9,026 nucleotides of DNA. Origin: Deltaproteobacteria bacterium. GTDB taxonomy: Bacteria; Desulfobacterota; Syntrophia; Syntrophales; Fen-1087. Positions 5,463-9,026 of the stretch are shown here, piece after piece (within the stretch, counting starts at the first letter, position 1; each line of letters begins with the position of its first letter). The translations under genes were made by a program, and so were the position numbers. Below the pieces are notes generated by a model. That model had not been told where the DNA came from and did not search any database. It was given only the letters and a program-made list of their open reading frames with translations. The stretch lies in the NCBI GenBank assembly GCA_026388595.1, contig JAPLJM010000248.1, positions 1 to 9,026 of the forward strand, in the 5' to 3' direction.

Positions 5463-6524
5463 ATGACGATGAAAAACCTGATGGTGACCGGTGGATGTGG
5501 ATTTATCGGGACCAATTTCATTTATCACCTGCTGGAGAAACCGGACTTCCGGGGACGGATTATCAATGTGGACAAGCTGACTTATGCGGGGAATCCGGAA
5601 AATCTCGCCGGCCTGGAGGAGAAATATCCGGGACGCTACGTCTTTCAAAAAGCGGATATCTGCGGGGCCGATACCATCAAGACCATCTTTTCAAAATATG
5701 AAGTGGATGCAATCTGTCATTTTGCGGCAGAGTCTCATGTGGACAGGTCCATCAAACGGCCGGAAGATTTTATTTTTACGAACATTATCGGAACGTTCAA
5801 CCTGCTGGAAATAGCCAAAACCCATAAAGACCGGTTCCTGCTTTTTCATCACATCAGCACGGATGAGGTATACGGCAGTCTCGGACCGGAGGGTTTGTTC
5901 ACGGAGGAAACGCCTTACCGTCCCAACAGTCCCTATTCCGCATCCAAGGCCGCCTCCGATCACCTGGTCCGGGCCTACCATGAAACCTTCGGACTGCCCA
6001 CGACGATTTCCAACTGTTCAAATAATTACGGACCCTATCAGTTTCCGGAGAAGCTGATCCCCTTGGTCATCATGAATGCCGTGGAATGGAAATCCCTGCC
6101 CGTTTACGGGGATGGAAAGAATGTCTGGGACTGGCTTTATGTGACGGACCATTGTGAGGCGATCTGGACCATCATGCAGTCAGGGGAGCGCGGGCAAACC
6201 TATAACATCGGCGGTGCTTCGGAAATGGAAAACATTATCATCGTCGAGATGATCTGCGATATCCTGGATGAGCTCATCCCGTCGCCTGAAAGGCGTTCCC
6301 GGCGTGATTTGATTACCTATGTTCAGGACCGGCCGGGCCACGACCGCCGGTATGCCATTGATTTTACGAAACTGAACCGGTCGCTGGGGTGGCGCCCGCA
6401 GGAATCTTTTCAGACGGGGCTGCGCAAAACGATTCAGTGGTATCTTGCCAATCGCACCTGGAGTGAACGGATCAAAACAGGTGAGTATCAGCAATGGTTG
6501 CAGGAGCATTACGGGCAGGCATGA
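5463..6524 (+). CDS. rmlB: dTDP-glucose 4,6-dehydratase (extended SDR family)
   Basis: This 353-residue cytoplasmic protein is of normal RmlB length. It converts dTDP-glucose to dTDP-4-keto-6-deoxyglucose, the entry to rhamnose and other deoxysugars of surface polysaccharide. It shows the NAD-binding GGCGFIG (10-16), INVDKLTYAGN (34-44), AESHVDRSI (89-97), the active-site STDEVYG (132-138, with Thr133, Asp134 and Glu135), YSASK (158-162, catalytic Tyr158 and Lys162), NCSNNYGPYQFPEKLIPL (184-201) and DWLYVTDHC (223-231). Either ATG at 5463 or 5469 is plausible; AAAGGA at 5452-5457 favours 5463. The frame is open upstream but that part lies inside smsB. The rmlA, rmlC and rmlD partners are not adjacent; instead an MFS gene follows after 6 nt. 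Other SDR dehydratases, such as those for UDP sugars, are less likely given the close match to RmlB motifs. Confidence 0.9.
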   Translation: MTMKNLMVTGGCGFIGTNFIYHLLEKPDFRGRIINVDKLTYAGNPENLAGLEEKYPGRYVFQKADICGADTIKTIFSKYEVDAICHFAAESHVDRSIKRPEDFIFTNIIGTFNLLEIAKTHKDRFLLFHHISTDEVYGSLGPEGLFTEETPYRPNSPYSASKAASDHLVRAYHETFGLPTTISNCSNNYGPYQFPEKLIPLVIMNAVEWKSLPVYGDGKNVWDWLYVTDHCEAIWTIMQSGERGQTYNIGGASEMENIIIVEMICDILDELIPSPERRSRRDLITYVQDRPGHDRRYAIDFTKLNRSLGWRPQESFQTGLRKTIQWYLANRTWSERIKTGEYQQWLQEHYGQA

Positions 6525-6530
6525 GACATC

Positions 6531-7811
6531 ATGGAGCAGCAGACCGATGCCGATAAAATCCTCGTAAAAAAGGAGTCGCTTGCCCGTTGGCTGGGGATCA
6601 GCCGGGCCACGGTGGCCGTGCTGGTGGTGATTGGCGGTCTGGGGCTGTCGGAGGAGATCTGGCGCAATTTTCTGGCGATCCATCTGAAGGACGCCATGAC
6701 CGGCGACAATCCCGCCGCCCAGGTGCTGAGCGCCGCAAAATACATGGGGATTTTTGCCGTTCTCGTAAATCTGCTGGAAGGGTTCGGTTACATTATCGGC
6801 GGCCGGGTGGCCCACCGGCTCGGACCGCGCGTGGCCTTGATGGTCTCTGCTTTACCCATGGTGCTGGGTTTTACGATCCTGTTGACGACCCGGCAACCTT
6901 GGCTGATCATTCTGGGCGCCCTCTTCATTACGAACTGGGAGGCCCTTTCCGTGCCGGCAACCTTCGATGTCGTCGGCAGCGAGGTGCCGAAAAACCGCCG
7001 GACGATTGCCTTTGCCGTGCAGAGCATCCAGAAGCGTCTGCCCAAGGTTTTGGGACCGCTGATCGGCGGTTTTGTCATGGCTGTGGGTTACTGGCTGAAT
7101 CTGTCCCTTGCCTTCGGGTTGGTGATTCTGGCCTGCCTGATCCAGTTCGTGCTGCTGCGACGGATGAAGCCCAAGGAGCCAGCCCCGCCCATGCCGGCCC
7201 GTGAGGTGCTGAAAAATATCCCCCCCGATCTGAAGCGGCTGTTGACGGCTGAAATATTCCTGCGCTGGGGGGACTGGTTCGTCCGTGATTTTGCCGTCCT
7301 TTATGTTGTGGGGGTGCTGCTGCGCAGCAACCACGAAGCGGGAATCCTCGTCGCGGTGACCAGCCTGACCGCCCTTTTGACCTATATCCCCGCCGGCAAA
7401 TGGATTGACAATGCCCCCAGCCCCAAACCCTATATCGGCATGACATTCATATTTTTTGCGCTTTTTCCCCTCAACCTGGTGCTGCTGCCACGGTATTTAC
7501 CCTCGGTTGGTGTGCCGATCATGGGCGCTCTCGTGATTGTATTTGTGATGAACGGACTGCGTGAACTGGGGGAACCGGCACGCAAAGCCCTCATCGCCGG
7601 CGGGTTTCCTGCAGAAACACGGGCGCGCTCAATCGGGCTTTACTGGGGGCTGCGGTCTTTTGCCTTCTGTCCGGCGCCCCTTGTTTCTTATCTGCTCTGG
7701 AGCCGACTGGGGCCGGAGGCTACTTTCCTTATCGGCGGCGCCATCGGCCTGTTGGGCGCCGCTTGGTTCTGGCTGCGGGTCAACTGCGAGCCGGACGTCC
7801 TCTCCTTATAG
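6531..7811 (+). CDS. MFS transporter of unknown substrate
   Basis: This is a 426-residue protein with about 12 hydrophobic stretches after a hydrophilic N-terminus of about 25 residues. A major facilitator motif A variant, GGRVAHRLGPR (90-100), is in the loop between helices 2 and 3, and NRRTIAFAVQSIQKRLPKVL, in the middle of the N-terminal half, corresponds to the helix 4-5 region. Between the two halves is a loop of about 40 residues containing PKEPAPPMPAREVLKNIP. I cannot assign a substrate or subfamily. It starts 6 nt after the rmlB stop codon, so the two are almost certainly co-transcribed. No good ribosome binding site is present (only GGCAGG at 6514-6519), which fits translational coupling. 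The 3' end overlaps the convergent gene by 6 nt. Confidence 0.85.
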   Translation: MEQQTDADKILVKKESLARWLGISRATVAVLVVIGGLGLSEEIWRNFLAIHLKDAMTGDNPAAQVLSAAKYMGIFAVLVNLLEGFGYIIGGRVAHRLGPRVALMVSALPMVLGFTILLTTRQPWLIILGALFITNWEALSVPATFDVVGSEVPKNRRTIAFAVQSIQKRLPKVLGPLIGGFVMAVGYWLNLSLAFGLVILACLIQFVLLRRMKPKEPAPPMPAREVLKNIPPDLKRLLTAEIFLRWGDWFVRDFAVLYVVGVLLRSNHEAGILVAVTSLTALLTYIPAGKWIDNAPSPKPYIGMTFIFFALFPLNLVLLPRYLPSVGVPIMGALVIVFVMNGLRELGEPARKALIAGGFPAETRARSIGLYWGLRSFAFCPAPLVSYLLWSRLGPEATFLIGGAIGLLGAAWFWLRVNCEPDVLSL

Positions 7812-9026
7812 ATCTTTTAAATCCTTGTTGATCTTCAGCTTTCCCTCTTTGATCATGGCCGCCTTGGTCCCCTCGATCCAGGCTTGGACAGCGTCATTTT
7901 TCCGGACCTGCAACAGTGATTTTTTCAGGTTTTCTTTATTCGCGGCAAAGTCCGAGTCATCCAATTTGGCCCTTTCCTTTAATTGCAGGATCACATAGTT
8001 TCCCCCAACCTGAAAGACGCGGTCCGGGGTGGGTTTCTTCTCGGTCAGTGGAAAAATGGCAAGGCTCAGCTCCCGGGACGCACCCAGTTTGGGCACGGCG
8101 GCGCCGGTCGGGAAAAATCCTGTTTCGGCAGTGGCTAATTTTTTTTCTGCCGCGATGTCTGTCAAGTTCTTTCCCTGTTTCAGCCTGGCCAGCAGGGTCT
8201 CTGCTTCCTGTTTGGCCAGCCGGTCTGCCTCCTGATCAATCACCTTTTTTTCGACCTGTGCCCGGACATCCTTCAGAGGGGGCGTGCTTGCCGGATGTTT
8301 GGCCGTCACCTTGAACAGATAATAGGCCTTCTGATCAAACAGGACTTTGCTGACTTCATCTTTTTGGAGATTCATGAGGGTTTGGATGGCTTCGCCGATA
8401 CGGCTCAGTTCGCCGGGGGGAGAGCCTGCTGAAAACAAACCGGTCGTGTGGATGGTCAGTCTGTTTTTCACTGCATAGCCATCAAAGTTTTCATTTTGAT
8501 AAATGGTGTCGTGGGCATTTTTGGCGGCGTCGGCTGCTGCCTGCATGCCGCCGATCTGGCGGATGTCTGCCGTGATTTTTGTCTTCACCTCGGACAGGGC
8601 CGGCCGTTTTCCGCCGGTCGCTTTGAATTGATCTGCATGGCGGTCGTAATAGTCCGTGATTTCTGCATCGGTCACTTTCACGGCCGGTGCAAATGCCTCT
8701 CCCGAGAAAATCATATATTTGACCTGAATCTGGTCGGGAATTCGAAATGCCTGGCCATGCTCTTTCAGATACGCCTCCAGGTCTTTTTCCGCGGGCGTAA
8801 TGTTTGTATGGAAAGCGCCGGGTGAAACCTGCAGGAATTGAATGTTGACCTTCTCGCTCTGGAAACGGTAGAGATCGTAAACATCCTGGTCTGAAACTTT
8901 CACGCCGTCCTGGATGAGACTGAGGAATCGGGACGTGATCAAGGCATTCTTTTGCAGTATTTCGAAGTCCTCGGGTGTAAGTTTATTGAAACGCAGGGCC
9001 TGCTGGTAAAGCTTTTCGTCGAAGGT
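7806..9026 (-). CDS. PpiD/SurA-N-like periplasmic chaperone apparently lacking the parvulin domain, partial at 5' end
   Basis: The reading frame is open to the right edge, so the N-terminus, with the membrane anchor expected for PpiD, is missing; 406 residues are visible. It begins with the PpiD-like FDEKLYQQALRFNKLTPEDF and continues through segments resembling E. coli PpiD, including PAEKDLEAYLKEHGQAFRIP and VTDAEITDYYDRHADQF. In PpiD a parvulin isomerase domain of about 90-100 residues follows this last segment. Here the sequence passes within 8 residues to PALSEVKTKI, which resembles the stretch after parvulin (SLDEVRDDI in E. coli PpiD). The C-terminal half (VFQVGGNYVILQLKERAK, then helices) keeps the PpiD pattern. 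It probably acts as a periplasmic chaperone for outer-membrane or secreted proteins without isomerase activity. The comparison with E. coli is from memory. The stop codon TAA (7808-7806) overlaps the convergent MFS gene. Confidence 0.82.
   Translation of the reverse strand, partial: TFDEKLYQQALRFNKLTPEDFEILQKNALITSRFLSLIQDGVKVSDQDVYDLYRFQSEKVNIQFLQVSPGAFHTNITPAEKDLEAYLKEHGQAFRIPDQIQVKYMIFSGEAFAPAVKVTDAEITDYYDRHADQFKATGGKRPALSEVKTKITADIRQIGGMQAAADAAKNAHDTIYQNENFDGYAVKNRLTIHTTGLFSAGSPPGELSRIGEAIQTLMNLQKDEVSKVLFDQKAYYLFKVTAKHPASTPPLKDVRAQVEKKVIDQEADRLAKQEAETLLARLKQGKNLTDIAAEKKLATAETGFFPTGAAVPKLGASRELSLAIFPLTEKKPTPDRVFQVGGNYVILQLKERAKLDDSDFAANKENLKKSLLQVRKNDAVQAWIEGTKAAMIKEGKLKINKDLKDL

Overview
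The window reads as a stretch of a chromosome from an anaerobic, Gram-negative bacterium, most likely a deltaproteobacterial (Desulfobacterota, Syntrophus-like) lineage. This is inferred from the GC-rich coding style, a PpiD-type periplasmic chaperone, a SPOR-domain lipoprotein, an oxalate/formate-type MFS carrier and a two-gene SUF-like iron-sulfur module. No mobile element, tRNA, rRNA or CRISPR array was seen.

Left block (1-1965, minus strand): the 5' part of pxpA (LamB/YcsF family, 5-oxoprolinase subunit A; its 3' end is off the left edge) lies downstream of an OFA/MCT-like MFS transporter. Each gene has its own candidate sigma-70 promoter, and the two promoters share a 9-bp element just before the -10 box. 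This suggests a co-regulated uptake and breakdown unit for 5-oxoproline or another small carboxylate.

Divergent region (1966-2329): it holds the promoter and a perfect operator-like dyad for the transporter, a leader hairpin, and a strong opposite-facing promoter (TTGACA-N17-TATATT) followed by an untranslated leader of about 180 nt.

Central block (2330-7811, plus strand): a lipoprotein with a SPOR and an NlpC/P60 domain (cell-wall hydrolase), an OsmC-family thiol protein, an SmsC/SufC-type ABC ATPase overlapping an SmsB/SufB-type partner (a minimal Fe-S cluster assembly pair with no SufS, SufE, SufU or second SufB/D gene beside it), an RmlB-type dTDP-glucose 4,6-dehydratase, and a second MFS transporter that starts 6 nt after it. 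The space before smsC carries two inverted repeats, one over a candidate promoter and one over an idle Shine-Dalgarno sequence. A 14-bp exact direct repeat occurs just upstream of both osmC and rmlB.

Right end (7806-9026, minus strand): a 5'-truncated PpiD/SurA-N-like periplasmic chaperone that appears to have lost the parvulin isomerase domain cleanly. It converges on the second MFS gene and their stop codons overlap.

The most noteworthy points are the PpiD homologue without parvulin, the stand-alone SmsCB pair with its dyad-rich promoter, the shared pxpA/transporter promoter element, the 14-bp intergenic repeat and a 9-G tract inside the NlpC/P60 gene.
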